From: Nemania diffusa
Taxonomy: Eukaryota; Ascomycota; Sordariomycetes; Xylariales; Xylariaceae
Direction of reading: 5' to 3'
Length of the DNA stretch: 64,000 nucleotides
Assembly: GCA_038501195.1 (NCBI GenBank)
Contig: JBBPUQ010000010.1
Span: forward strand, 327,501 to 391,500
Within the stretch, counting starts at the first letter, position 1; every line of letters begins with the position of its first letter. Below, in pieces: positions 21,424 to 32,866 of this stretch. The notes under the pieces are model-generated. The model did not search any database and was not told the DNA's origin. It saw only the letters and a program-made list of their open reading frames with translations. Position numbers and translations under genes: made by a program.

Positions 21424-22931
21424 ATGGTCGGCCCCCCTCCGCTCCAAGGACTCAAAGTCCTTGAATTCGCCGGACTTGCTCCTGGTGGGTTCTCCGAGTC
21501 CCGGGCCACATTTCCCGGCCGACACAACTAATGTGAAATAAACAAGGCCCTTTCGCCGGCCTGCTGCTTGCGGACGCCGGCGCCAACGTCCTGCGCATAG
21601 ACCGCGCCATCCCGGGCCAAACACACACGCCAGGCGTCGAAGCCCCGCCGGGAGCGGACAGTCTCACACGGCACAAATCCTCGATAGCCGTGAACCTTAA
21701 GGCAGCAAGAGGCGTGGCTTTGGTGAAGGAATTGGCCAAGACCGCCGATGTGGTCATCGATCCCTTCCGCCCCGGCGTCCTAGAGAAACTAGGCCTCGGG
21801 CCAGATGTGCTGTTGCAAATCAACCCGCGCCTGATCTACGGGCGTATGACCGGGTTCCGGCGGGATGGTAGGTATGCTGCAATGGCAGGCCACGATATCA
21901 ATTACCTCGCCGTGTCTGGCGTGTTATCTATGCTCGGCCGCCGTGACGACAAACCACACCCGCCTATCAACATCCTCGGCGACTTCGCTGGAGGTGGCGC
22001 CGTCTTGTTCCAAGGAATTCTACTGGCCGTCATTGCGAGGGAACGTACTGGTAGGGGCCAAGTTGTCGAGGCAAACATGGGTAAGCCATTTTCGAGGCCA
22101 TTTTCTTATTTCGGTCGCCTTACAGCATGATAGCCCGGAGAGGCTATAACTATGTACTAGAAGCTCATTGTGACTTCGAACCACGCTCGAAAGGGTGCCA
22201 GCTGACCCCTCAGTGTCCAGTGGATGGCGCTAACTACCTCGCCACGTTCCCACGGCTGGCGCGCAAGACACCTATGGGGAACCACCCGCGTGGCGAGAAT
22301 CATCTCGATGGCGGGTGTCCATTCTACGACACATACGAAACGAGGGACGGGAAGTACATGTCTGTAGGTGCCCTAGAGCCACAATTCTACGCAACGCTCG
22401 TCAAGGGCCTTGGGGTGGTTCATAAGGGCTGGGACCAGACCCGGTGGGACCGTGACACCTGGCCTGAAATGAAAGCTGCCTTCGAAACAGTATTCAAGTC
22501 CAAGACGAGAAGCGAGTGGGAGGTTAGTTCTCTTTTATACCCTGCTATTCCTGCAAGATCCTAAAGGTCATGATATCATCTACTATGAACGGCAATTACT
22601 AACCTTGAGAATTGCAAAATAGGCGATTTTTGATGGTACCGATGCCTGCTGCCTGCCCGTGCTCGACTACAGTGAGCTCGAGGATAACCTCGGCCGTGAA
22701 GGCGATCAGAGGCCGTCTGTAAAGTTGCGCGAGACGCCATGCCTCGCCGTCGACCAGGAAGCCAAGGAGGGTCAAGGCGCCGGTGTTCCTGGTAGCGGGT
22801 ACGAAGCGTATCCGCTAGGGCTAGGAGAAGGAGGCGAGGAAGCACTGCAGAAATGGTTTAGTTTCTTCAGGGGGCAGGATTTCGACGTAGAGAAGGGTGG
22901 GCTAGTGTTGGCGTCGAAGCCAAAGTTATGA
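21424..22931 (+). CDS. Class III CoA-transferase / alpha-methylacyl-CoA racemase-like enzyme
   Basis: Four exons (21424-21484, 21547-22080, 22221-22522 and 22623-22931; introns 62, 140 and 100 bases) encode 401 residues. The start [20 protein letters not shown] is the CaiB/BaiF signature. Other motifs are [14 protein letters not shown], then [30 protein letters not shown] (His136, Asp137) and [16 protein letters not shown]. In the racemase these His and Asp-type residues move the alpha proton of 2-methylacyl-CoA, and the family also contains CoA transferases. Fungal copies are mostly called racemases or isomerases of branched-chain fatty-acid beta-oxidation. Which one this is cannot be settled by sequence. 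No peroxisomal C-terminal signal is obvious: the protein ends ASKPKL, and its last three residues, PKL, are not a clear PTS1. Confidence 0.9.
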
Positions 22932-23456
22932 TAGGGTATAATGATACCAAATATTTGATGGTACATTTCACACGATTGTGTATGTAGCTATGATGAAGTA
23001 ACCACCTTTAACAAGCAAGGCGTTTTCACAAAGTTAAATAAAAAGGGCCAAATTAATAATTTTCATAATATTATCTTAAAACCTTGTTATGGCTTGACTA
23101 TTGCTTCTGTCCATGCGCGCTGAATGACCAGTCTCTCTGATAATGGACGTCTAAAAAAGGATACCGGATGGCAGCGGGAATTTAGGTATGATTTACTCAG
23201 TAGGGCAGATAATGAAAGAATATGATATCATACGTACTCGGAACGTTGCGCCCAGCCGACTCTTGCCCCCTTTACCTGCAAATGCCATATGGAAGCGAGC
23301 TCCCTCAATGGCCTGACTGATGAGGATGTTCTCTCTTATGTTATTCTGGCATGGTTCGACCTAGAAAGATAATCCGTCTCTTAAAGTAACCCTAGAGGTA
23401 TGTGCGATCAGAGTAGATGGGCTTAGTTCGGACCCAATTTACGCATCATTGCAATT
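22932..23456. other. Convergent 3' intergenic region
   Basis: 525 bases between the racemase-like gene and VPS1, in convergent orientation. No recognisable gene; only short frames. Confidence 0.6.
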
Positions 23457-25808
23457 TTACTGCACTTGGCCGACAATTTCGCTAGCTTTACCAAGTGACT
23501 CAACCATCGTTTGGCATTCTTTTCGCCGCCGGATGGTGTAGTCACTCTCCTTAAGCAACTCATCAGGGTTGTCACCTCGGTACATCCCTTCAAGTAACTC
23601 CTTTTGCATCTCGTCCTTGGTGTATCTAAAAACCAATTAGAAATAAACTTATTTATTTAAGTGATGATAAACATACTGGACAAGGTTTAGCATGATAGCT
23701 TTAGGTACCATATCGATCATGGTTCTCTTGACGATGTTGAAATATGAAGAGATAAGGAGCTCTGAATGGAAAATTAGCGATAGATTTTACGTGATAAAAT
23801 GTTTTGTGCCAACATACTAATGACTTCGACCTCAATATTCTCCCGTTCTGAGAGAGTTCCCGATGCCTTTAGCATCGGCGGAGGTGCCTCCATAGCAGCA
23901 GCCTTCTTCTTGTTCTTGGCGGCGAAAAAGCTGCCAAAGAAGCCACTATTACCATCTAAGTTGTTATCCAAAGAGGGACTGGCAGCGCGGGCCGGCATAG
24001 CTGAAGCCGGTAGTGGCTTGCCCGTCTTGGGATCAACTTGTACAGGCTTGGCGCTACTATATCGCTCGTTGACCATTGCCATAGCCCTATGGCCGTTGAG
24101 GAAATCAGGATGGCCAGTATTGATATAGCAAGATTCCATAGAAACAAGGTCTTTGACAAGCTTGTTGGTGGGATCCATGGACTTCTTGAAGAATGCAATG
24201 ACCGTGCCATGTAGCTTTTCTTTCAGCGCGGGGTACCTTCGGTAGAGCTGCTTAGATAGTAATTGGTTCAAGATGCGAACCAACTCGTCGTAGACAAGAG
24301 ACACACATTTCAAGCTAGGATCCTCCAATCGCCTAATCTCTTTCTTGACGATTACCTCGAAAGCGGCTGTTCCCACAAAGAGCGCAGGAGAAGATCCAGA
24401 GGAGTTATACAGGATTGTCCTTATATCGACATCTTTGTTGACGTCGAATGGATCAACCGCCTTCACGCCATTGGAATACAATTCGTGGAATACGAAGCTA
24501 ATTCGTGCGCCGCCCGACAACTCAGAGCTCGACAACTCGCCGTTGTTGCCATCTAGGACTGACTGCCACTCCTTGGTAAACTCAGTGATGATATTGAGAA
24601 CGACATTCGCGCTATTTCCTAGCATCGACGGGCCCAAGCTTTCTAGTTCAGCACTATATTTCTGTAGCGAGCTGGAAATTCGTGCCTTGATATCTGGTAA
24701 CGTTTGTTTGATGTGCATCATCAAGATCATGTTGAGTTTTCTCGCCAGGTATGGAGTACCACAGTAAGAGCTCTTATTCCGATAGGCCCTATGGTTATCA
24801 AAAAAGGCCTTTTCAGACTCGAGGGACTGGGATATGGGCTTTTTGTTGTCAATATCACGTTGGCCTCTGTTCACAACCGGAACATATCCTAATCTCAGAG
24901 GAATGACACGGCCAGCCAGGATGTCAACCACATCAGTACCCTCGTCCATTAAGTCTACCTTAGTCAAGACACCGATCGTTCTTTGACCTTCAGGATCAAC
25001 ATCTCTAGCAAGCTTGAGGCCATCAGAATTAGCAAGATCGATGTTAGCAGAGGTGACAGCGAGAATAATGGCGTTAGACTTCTGGATGTACTTGAGGACC
25101 ATGTCCCTGATTTGTCGCTCGATGTCGCGAGGCTGGTCGCCAACAGGCACTTTAGTCAAGCCCGGCAAGTCAACTAGCGTCAGCGTCAGGACGTTAGGTG
25201 AGTAAACTCGGAGGTTGATAGGAGCCGGGGAGATGCCCGCATTCCGGCCGACCTTCGCCTCTGTTTCCCTGCTGATTTCGTCTCTAATCTTATTGAAATC
25301 GTAGAATTTCTGGCCAGGGATATGCAGAAACTCGCCCCACTCGTCAGCATTGGCGGCTTTATCACTCGAGTTCGCAATATCATCCTGGACTCCGTTGGTT
25401 TGAGATGTTGCCGGTCGGTTGATCAACTGCAGGACAAGAGGACGTCTCGTTACGATACCAGAGCCTCGTGGTAGACTGTGTTGGGATGCCGTGAGCCATG
25501 CCAGCTAGCATAAACGGGATATTCGGAGGGAGGTGGTATGACTTACAAGTCTCGGCCAACAATGTTTTCAAGCACCGAACTCTTCCCACTAGACTGACTA
25601 CCCACGACAACGATCTGTGGCAAGTCGATAGGGTTGTTTACGCCAACGGTTGAGAAAACGTCTTGTAGTTTATTGACGAGCCTGGAGATCGAAGTCAGCC
25701 GAAGCTCATAGCGGAAAAATAATAAACTTGGTACTTGGAAAATTAGAAGACGCACTTGATCAGCGCAGGATCCGAGATGCCTCCTATTGAGCTTGAGGAT
25801 TCGGCCAT
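23457..25808 (-). CDS. VPS1: Dynamin-like GTPase VPS1
   Basis: Five exons (25808-25756, 25681-25547, 25475-23818, 23761-23677 and 23625-23457; introns 74, 71, 56 and 51 bases) encode 699 residues (yeast Vps1 has 704). The GTPase domain shows GSQSSGKS (45-52), [24 protein letters not shown] (165-168) and TKVD (234-237). The middle domain contains [11 protein letters not shown] and [13 protein letters not shown]. The segment [21 protein letters not shown] matches the Vps1 insert before the effector domain, and the ending [19 protein letters not shown] matches Vps1. It acts in vacuolar sorting and peroxisome fission. The related mitochondrial Dnm1 would have a longer insert-B domain, which is absent. 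Phase holds at every junction. Confidence 0.96.
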
Positions 25809-27424
25809 CTTTAGAATTTGCGCCTAGGAATAAGGTGAAGAGGCTAGAGATTGGCGTAAGGTTCACTATATCGCGATATACGAGGCGGCAGTCGTCGTAT
25901 TGTAGGAGCGGCTGGTATGAGGGACCGATACAGAGAGGGCCGGTTCTTAGAGGACACCACTGTATGCGTAGCAAAGAGCGGAAGTCGGAGGGCTTGGCTG
26001 TCTTCGTGGGGCCCTTCAATAGCGACAGCGAGAGGGGAGTGAGAGGTGTGCAGCGATAGTATTAAGGAGATGGACGCAGTCCACGGTGTGTCACAGACAA
26101 TAAAGAGGAGAGACTAGACGCAGCGTTGTCTGGTGGACGCAGTGGTGTAGTGTATATATTATTTCAGATCGCAAGACCAGAATTAGGAGTCTAGGTAGCA
26201 AGCATACCGCCTGACAACCAACTACATGCCTACTACCTACACCTACCTAGTGTGCCAAGAAGCAGGGAAGGGCATGAGGTGGCGCTCACACTGCGGACCT
26301 TAGGTACTTATCTCTACTGATAAGCCACACCCTTAGTACCTATCCCACCTCTATCAGTAGATACCCTATCTAAATACGCAGAAGACTACCTAGGGTATCT
26401 AGGCTCTGGTGGCTTAGGCTCTTGCTTGCCCACACCTACGACTTACCACCTGAGCGTGCGAACGACCTATCCCTTTGAAGGCTGCTACCGCACCGTGACT
26501 TTAAAAGTGGAATAGCGGGGCCGAGCTTTATCCATATACCCAATAAGAGAATAGAATTATGCTCGGATAATAGTTTTATTGGGTGTATATAAATAAAATT
26601 GGGCCTTATATGCATCTTCTAAGTCACGGTGCGGCAGCAGCCTTCAAAGGGATAGGCTGCCCATAATTGCCTATTACCCCACAGGTATACGTAATGCTAC
26701 CCAGCTTACCTACAGTATACAGAATACCAACATGTAGGCTCCAATTTACCTTAAATCACACCGCACCCACTTACATAGGTAAATAATATCAATTAATAGG
26801 TGAGTGCCTACCTACCTATGGCTGTGGGTGACAGGTTGACAACAGTAAACTGGGTGCCTAGAGCTGCCACGTACAAAGTTGCTGACGAGGTTGATCGCAA
26901 GCTATTACTAGACCCTGTTACCTACTGTACGCAGTTCATCTCGTGGCGGATGGGTGGCCGATAGAGGCGAATTCGCTGAAGACATACAGTTTCATTACCG
27001 TGCTTCGCTATTAACATCCCATGCTAAACAGTCCATGCCTAATTTCAAGGAGACCTGCCGTAAATCCCAGAGATAAGTCTCATGTATACAACACCCACTT
27101 TGAACTCCCAGTCTATCATTTATAGAACCCGCCGTGCCTACTACGGCACTCAAGGTAAGCTATCCCCATCACAGAATGGGCCTGCATTCTAGCAAGCGCC
27201 TTAAAAACACAAGTGCTTGAAAGGCAAGGTAATATTGATGCTGCCGATAAGATCCTCGAAACCTCGGGCGTTATGCAATATGCGTTGTTTTGATTTTCAG
27301 GGGGGGTTGTAAATGCCTAGCGCTTCGTAACAAAGGACAACATTCCCACCAAATATTTAAATACCGGTCTGCCGAGTGTTGCGGGTAGAACGTCTCCAGT
27401 TCTCGTTGGACCATCTAGAATTAT
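25809..27424. other. Intergenic region with a MITE-like element
   Basis: About 1.6 kb between the VPS1 start and the 3' end of the GID7-like gene. It holds the VPS1 promoter, ACCTACC tracts near 26220-26400 and 26800-26820, and the inverted-repeat element at 26466-26656. No protein gene seen. Confidence 0.6.
26466..26656. mobile_element. MITE-like element with 36-base terminal inverted repeats
   Basis: The left arm (26466-26501) and the right arm (26621-26656) are inverted copies of each other with one mismatch in 36. They begin CCTATCCCTTTGAAGGCTGC. The 119-base core is AT-rich and carries its own imperfect palindrome (ATATACCCAATAA near 26534-26546 against 26576-26590). No reading frame is present, so it is non-autonomous. 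If the outer CC/GG pair is ignored, TA at 26468-26469 and 26654-26655 could be a Tc1-mariner-type target duplication. The single copy means the ends are not certain. Confidence 0.6.
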
Positions 27425-29683
27425 TTAGCAATACAGCTTCAGGAGGTAGGAGCTGCGATCAGTGAGGTCAACGCACATTTTGATTTTTCCGTCGTCGCCA
27501 CAGGAGGCAAATATTTGCGGATTCGTCGGGCACCAAGAAACTGAGTTACATCTAGGACTGTGAGCCGCCAATCGCTGAACGCACTGGGCCGATGATTTGT
27601 TCCAGATGTTTATAAAGCCATCTACGCCAGTCAGTCGACGAATCCCATATTCCCCATTACAGCTGACTTACCTTCACTACCACTAATGACGAACATTTCA
27701 TCGGCGCCTCCCAACGACGCTCTAATCACGAATTCCCCGCCCGCATGGCCTGTATAGTGTTGAACTGGGGTTCTAAGAACCAGGTCTATCAACTGCGCAT
27801 AGCCGTTGGTCTGATTCACCAACAGGTGCCTCGAGTTCTGACTGATACTAAGGGATGTTAATCGCGTTTTTAAATCAAGCTTATACTCAAATTCTTTTGT
27901 TTCGAAATTGTAGACGTGTATGTGCTTGTCACAGTCCATTGCCACGAGCCAGCGCCCATCGGGCGAGAGAGCCAGCTCCTCTATACGGTGAGGACCTCTC
28001 CAATCATAAATTCTCTCCCCGGAGAGGTCCCATTGAACTAAGCTACCACCCTTGTCCAATGAGCCTGTTATGAACGAGGTGTTATCGGGGGACCAGACGC
28101 AGCTACTAACTGGCTCGTCAAACCTATATAGCTGTCGAAGGCATTTGCCGGTCTAAATGATGTTAGCTAATGCGATAATTTCATAAAAGGGACCAGCTTA
28201 CAGTAATATCCCATAATCGTGCATATCGATCTCGACAGCAAGTGACTAGCATCGAATCGTCCCAGCTCCACGCAACGTTGCCCACTCCATCATCGTGCTC
28301 TTTCAATGAATGAAGTATCTTGAACGACGGAACCTCCCATATGATGACTTGCTTATCGCTGCCGCAGCTGGCTAATTTCGTCCCATCGTGCGAGAAAACA
28401 ACCTGCCATACCTCATCGGCATGGTCATCAAGCTCAAGTACTGTCTCAGTAGGGAAATCTAGTCGATTGCAAATATGATCAGAATAGAGGGAGGGAGGGA
28501 CGGCACTTGAATGCCACGGACACCCTGTGATCTGGAATTCTTTAACTTGGTGTAATAAATCGGCTAATCGGTGCTCCGGAAGCATAACCGACGGAGATAT
28601 ACATTCTAAAATATGAAATGATTAACTCGCGCACAGAGAAGAGCTTCTGTTCATGGAAAACTCACTTGAAAGCTCGGAGAGCAGTGTGTGCCTTGACCGT
28701 CCGTCAGCTCCATCCCAGTTGGCCCTAGATCGCAGCTCTTCCTTAGATTGGCACATGATTAATGCAGAGAGGAAATGGAGTTTCTGGGTGTTTTGATACA
28801 GTGATGTCAGCTCATTCCTGAGCACCATCAATGCTTGGCCGTGCTCTTTTCGTTCTAAGAGTTCAAGATATTTTTGCTGTCGTATCCAGAATCTCATAAT
28901 GTTTCGATCCGCACCATTTGCAAGCACCAGCCCGTTACCACTCTGGCTTCTAGCCTCACTACAAGAAACGCTGCCATCCAGAAGCTCTTCCGCCTCTACC
29001 CAACCCCCTTCAAGAATAGCCGTTCTGAAGGAGGCTACGGTTGTATTTTCAAGCTCATAACCACTAGCCTGGCTAACATTCTGAGCTGCTGTGTGGTATC
29101 CCATATCTGAAAGAGCCTGTATGAGGATTCTAGTAACTTCTTCACGATCATGGCCAAAATATTTCTCCGGGGGCCGCGGTTTCGCCGCCCCATTCATAGA
29201 AGAACATGGTTTATGAGTCCCATTTGCAGTTGCCGGAGCTCGTTGGCCTGCTTTGCCGTTTGCATAGGCCCGTGATCTGCCATTAGCTGTTACCGAGCCG
29301 TCTGTGTCCGTCAACATGGTAGTCTCGGCCCGCCTACGTTTCCTTTGCGGGGATTCCTGAAAGCTGACCTCGGAAGCTAGAGGTTCAGAAAGCAAGGTAT
29401 CCGATACAATAATGTTACTATCACTGCCAGATGTTCGCCGCCTTCTCCCCAAAATCTGGCGTGGCACTGTGGGTGAACCAAGACGTTGCTGCTCCCGCTG
29501 AGGCTGGGAGGTGGCGGGAAGACCGGCACGAGGTTGGCCGTCGGGTGGGCTCGAGGCAGCGGGCACGGGATTCAGGGCTGAAAAGACCGTGCTAGTGAAA
29601 TTTCGAGGTGGTGGCGGAGTGGACGGGTTGTCGGAGGCGGCTGGGGTGGTTGATATCGGAAATTGGGGGTTTTGGTCTGCCAC
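27425..29683 (-). CDS. GID7: GID7/WDR26-like WD40 protein (LisH-CTLH-WD40)
   Basis: Four exons (29683-28666, 28605-28202, 28152-27672 and 27621-27425; introns 60, 49 and 50 bases) encode 699 residues. The first 170 or so are Ser/Pro-rich and disordered with a basic patch (RKRRRAE). LisH and CTLH follow (EEVTRILIQALSDMGYHTAA, then WIRQQKYLELLERKEHGQAL). After the conserved ISPSVMLPEHRLADLLHQVK come about seven WD40 repeats (DDHADEVWQVVFSHDGTKLA, EHDDGVGNVAWSWDDSMLV, then GHAGGEFVI and others), ending CWCPTN-like SWCPTNPQIFASCGDDGKIK. In yeast Gid7 belongs to the GID/CTLH ubiquitin ligase that destroys gluconeogenic enzymes; WDR26 is the animal form. The domain order is specific to this family. 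Confidence 0.92.
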
Positions 29684-29840
29684 TTCGACCTAGTTGACTG
29701 CGGGCTAGTCTCGGGACTCCCACAGAAACGGTGACAGATACAGTTCGAGACGATATCGGAACTTTATTTATTTTAAAGCCGACGAGAGCGAAGGACTGAC
29801 GTTTGGCCTAAGGAGGGCAAATTCCAAGGTTTAGATAGGG

Positions 29841-29875
29841 CGTGGGTGTAGGCGTAGGCGTAGGCGCAGGCGTGG
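29841..29875. repeat. GTAGGC minisatellite
   Basis: Short imperfect array of (G)GTAGGC/GCGTAGGC units upstream of the GID7-like gene. Confidence 0.6.
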
Positions 29876-29920
29876 CTGTTGAAAACTTTGGTCGCTTTAC
29901 GGATAGATGAGTATGAGTGC

Positions 29921-29951
29921 GAGGATGATGATTATGATGATGATTATGATA
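29921..29951. repeat. GAT microsatellite
   Basis: GATGATGATTATGATGATGA-type run, mainly TGA/GAT trinucleotides. Confidence 0.7.
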
Positions 29952-30369
29952 ACGGTGGCTTAAGATGGCAACCTGCATGTCCTAAGGTGGGCCATGAGCC
30001 AGTCTGAGCTTAAACGTTAAGCTAGGGGATATACCGGGGAAGTCGAGATGGGAGAGACGGGGTCGATTTCGATTGTACAGTGCTGTTGACAGCTGCCTGC
30101 TGGGTCGTCTTGGGCTGTTTGTTCACCTTGTTTCCCCTTCGCCTAGGAATCTGTTAGTAAGTACCTTATGTAGGTAGAAACACAAGCTTGAAAGTCACTG
30201 TCAAACCTTACCTTCCCGGAGGTATGTGTGTATGTTGTAAGTCGAAGGGAATCGGGATGGCTAAGAGTCTGGTGGGATCACAGATCACAAGGATGTTGTG
30301 TCGGACTTTGAGTCTAAAGTACAAATACGGATGCAGAACGCGGTAGGGACAAAACAGGTCCGGTACCTA

Positions 30370-30600
30370 CAGTACTGTGTATGTTGTACACTTAGGTACC
30401 CACCTAGCGTACCTAATATACAGAGTGTAGGTATATCTACTGCGTAATACAGAATCTACCCAACCTTATTAGGGCTAGGCGGCCGGTCAGCGAGGTAAGT
30501 CTAGGTACCTAGGTAGCTACATAGGTACATACACAGGGTATGCTATACTCTGTACCTTAGGTACCTAGGTAGTGTACATACCCGCATATGTACCTCGTCA
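30370..30600. repeat. Palindromic TACCTAGGTA repeat cluster
   Basis: About 230 bases with many TACCTAGGTACC-like palindromes, alternating with spacers that hold GTACATACAC and GTATATCTAC. Densest copy of the class between GID7 and the 32357 gene. Confidence 0.65.
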
Positions 30601-31224
30601 TTAAGAGTTAGAGTTACAGGACTCTGATTGGCTGTTAATCTTGAGTCACAAAAAAGGCTCTTCTACAGCAGAGCACTTGAGTGTGAACAAGATTACATAT
30701 AGCTCTATAACTGTGTTACAGACATACCTACCTAAGTACGTACATTAACTACATTGCCACCCCACAATAATATCACCGGCACCAATGTAGTACTACCGCT
30801 ATCTGGCATTTAAGTATCCAACTTTAGGTACCTGTAGGTACCTAACAATATTCTGTCTGCTATCCACTTTACCATCACGACATTGAGACGTCTATTAATG
30901 TTAGCAAGCAATACTAACACCAAGGAGATCGCAAAAGAGGCCACCTCTTACCATAAAACGAACAACACAAGAGGGTATTTCGCTCCTCTTACCAAACATT
31001 GCAGTAAGTGTTAGATCCCTTATCAGCTCAGTAGATAGGTATCTCAAATGCGGGAGGTGTATGTAGTCTGATGACCAGGCCACCTGGTATCTAACAAGTG
31101 GGTTTCGGTATTGTATGAGAGCTAACCCAGTCGGATGGGTTGGCTGATACTTAATGTTAGAGCTGAGAGAAGTGAAGTGCAGGTCCCCAGCTGCATGAGG
31201 TAATGTAGGTACTTATTCCTCTAG

Positions 31225-31673
31225 GACAGAGCGGGTGCAGCAAGAAACCACACACCCCATAACACACCCAAACTCCACGCCCAAACTCTACTATTTCAAA
31301 CATTAATCAAGAGCCCTAATGAATTCAGATAATTATAAAAAGATGATATTTCGAAATAGGAAAGCTAAGCGGTTATATTGATATATATAACAACATATAA
31401 TCTGCGTTAACAATAATTTTATATGTAGTTATAGCTGCTTTGCTTTATTGCTTTATATACTAAGTTTGTTAGATACAACAGCGTAAATAGCTGTACCAGC
31501 TTTTTTTAACATATATTACAATATTCATTAAAATAATCGCCTCGTTTTTTTTTATATATTACTATCTCCTTTTTATTTTTATTGATTTATCTGATGGTTT
31601 GGGAGCCCTTTGAAGTAGTAGAGTTTGGGTGTATTATGGGGGGTGTGTGGTTTCTTGCTGCACCCGCTCTGTC
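31225..31673. mobile_element. AT-rich terminal-inverted-repeat element (449 bases)
   Basis: The outer 34 bases are identical in inverted orientation (GACAGAGCGGGTGCAGCAAG, then AAACCACACACCCC). Imperfect identity continues for about 80 bases, with a 14-base insertion in the left arm. The flanking TAG is present at both ends and could be the target duplication. The core is extremely A/T-rich and has no reading frame. The right arm has some C-to-T style changes (CACACC against ATACACC), compatible with repeat-induced point mutation. It is probably a non-autonomous DNA transposon; the superfamily cannot be set from one copy. Confidence 0.65.
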
Positions 31674-31794
31674 TAGGAGAAGCTTACTTACCAGAAAACA
31701 CCACTTCATCAGCACACAGGCGAGTACGTTGAAGACATGTGTGCGATGCTTTGTTAGTATTACATACCCCTCGAGTGGCGGGGGATAGATAAGT

Positions 31795-31920
31795 ACGCAT
31801 ATATCTATGTACCTACTTAGGTACGTATGATGTGTTGGGTACCTAGGTAGTACCTACCTAGTCCCTAAAAGAGCATTTGTTTACAGTGCCTAACAGTGGT
31901 AGGAGGTACCTACCTACACT
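31795..31920. repeat. Palindromic TACCTAGGTA repeat cluster
   Basis: Run of AGGTACGTA, GGTACCTAGGTAGTACCTAC and similar units just right of the AT-rich element. Confidence 0.65.
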
Positions 31921-32356
31921 AATCAAGTGGTCACGGGTGTATCAGCGCCAATCGGATTTCTTGGCCCATCACTCTTACTGAAAGGGAAGGGTCTTGGAGT
32001 TCCGCCGCCTCCTTCGCCATGTACATGACATGCCCTCCAGGGATTTATTGCAAGTGATGCTGTAAGATGGGCTGATGTCTGTCTATCTAGGTATGTAATA
32101 TATTGTCCAGAAAGGCAATTGTTCAAGTAATGTCTATTGTCAACCATAGGCTTCATAAAAGTGAATCTCTCTGAGATCCAACGTCTTTTGGCCTACAGGG
32201 TAATTATCTAAGCAACCGCCTTATATTGTTAGCTCACCCACACCAGTTTTCTACACCATTTCTCACGGGCGAGTGAAATTTGGTTCACAGCTCGCAACGA
32301 GATAGCTCTCACATGTCTTGCCCGGCTTTCGTCAAGTACTCACAACTGCCATCACA

Positions 32357-32866
32357 ATGTCGCGGTACTTCCCGCACCCAGCATACGCAGAGGACCAGCC
32401 ATTAGCCCAGACAATCCTCATCACACACGTTGAAACTCGAGCTATCACTACGGGTACAATCATCGGGGCCGGCGCCTTGGCGACACGAGAGGGTATTCAG
32501 CGGCTGCGTAAAACCGCTTCATCGAGCACACTTAAAGCCCCCGGTTCCCAACTATATCTACGAGCAGCTGGTCATGGTACGCTTTGGACAATAGGCATCG
32601 TCTCACTTGGTCTTGTCAACCGAATGTGGGGACGAGAGGAAATTGAGTGGAAAGATCGCTCTTGGCGATTAATGGAGAACAAGAGGCAGCTCGAAACAGA
32701 TGACTGGACATACGGAGGGATGATAACCGCACTCGCCGCCACGGTACTCTTTAAACGGCCAGTCGGCTGGGTTGCCGCGATAGGTTCTGTCGGTGCTGGT
32801 AGTGTCGCTGGCACGTTAGGGTATATTGGTTGGAGGTATGGAATACATAGTGGAAAATATCAATAA
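32357..32866 (+). CDS. Small conserved fungal membrane protein, unknown function
   Basis: One exon of 169 residues starting at the ATG in CACAATGTCG. An in-frame non-ATG start 39 bases upstream was not preferred. Three hydrophobic stretches are visible: about residues 30-45 (TTGTIIGAGALATREG), about 72-88 (HGTLWTIGIVSLGLVNRMWG), and about 120-150 (GGMITALAATVLF, then VAAIGSVGAGSVAGTLGYIG). Gly/Ala-rich helices of this kind are seen in mitochondrial or ER membrane proteins. I do not recognise the family. The long open frame and absence of introns support a real gene. Confidence 0.65.
   Translation: MSRYFPHPAYAEDQPLAQTILITHVETRAITTGTIIGAGALATREGIQRLRKTASSSTLKAPGSQLYLRAAGHGTLWTIGIVSLGLVNRMWGREEIEWKDRSWRLMENKRQLETDDWTYGGMITALAATVLFKRPVGWVAAIGSVGAGSVAGTLGYIGWRYGIHSGKYQ

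Larger units (their letters stand above)
29684..32356. other. Long intergenic region with repeats and an inverted-repeat element
   Basis: About 2.7 kb between two divergent genes. It contains a GTAGGC minisatellite (about 29841-29875), a GAT/TGAT microsatellite (about 29921-29951), palindromic TACCTAGGTA tracts from 30370 to 30600 and from 31795 to 31920, and the element at 31225-31673. No protein gene recognised. Confidence 0.6.
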
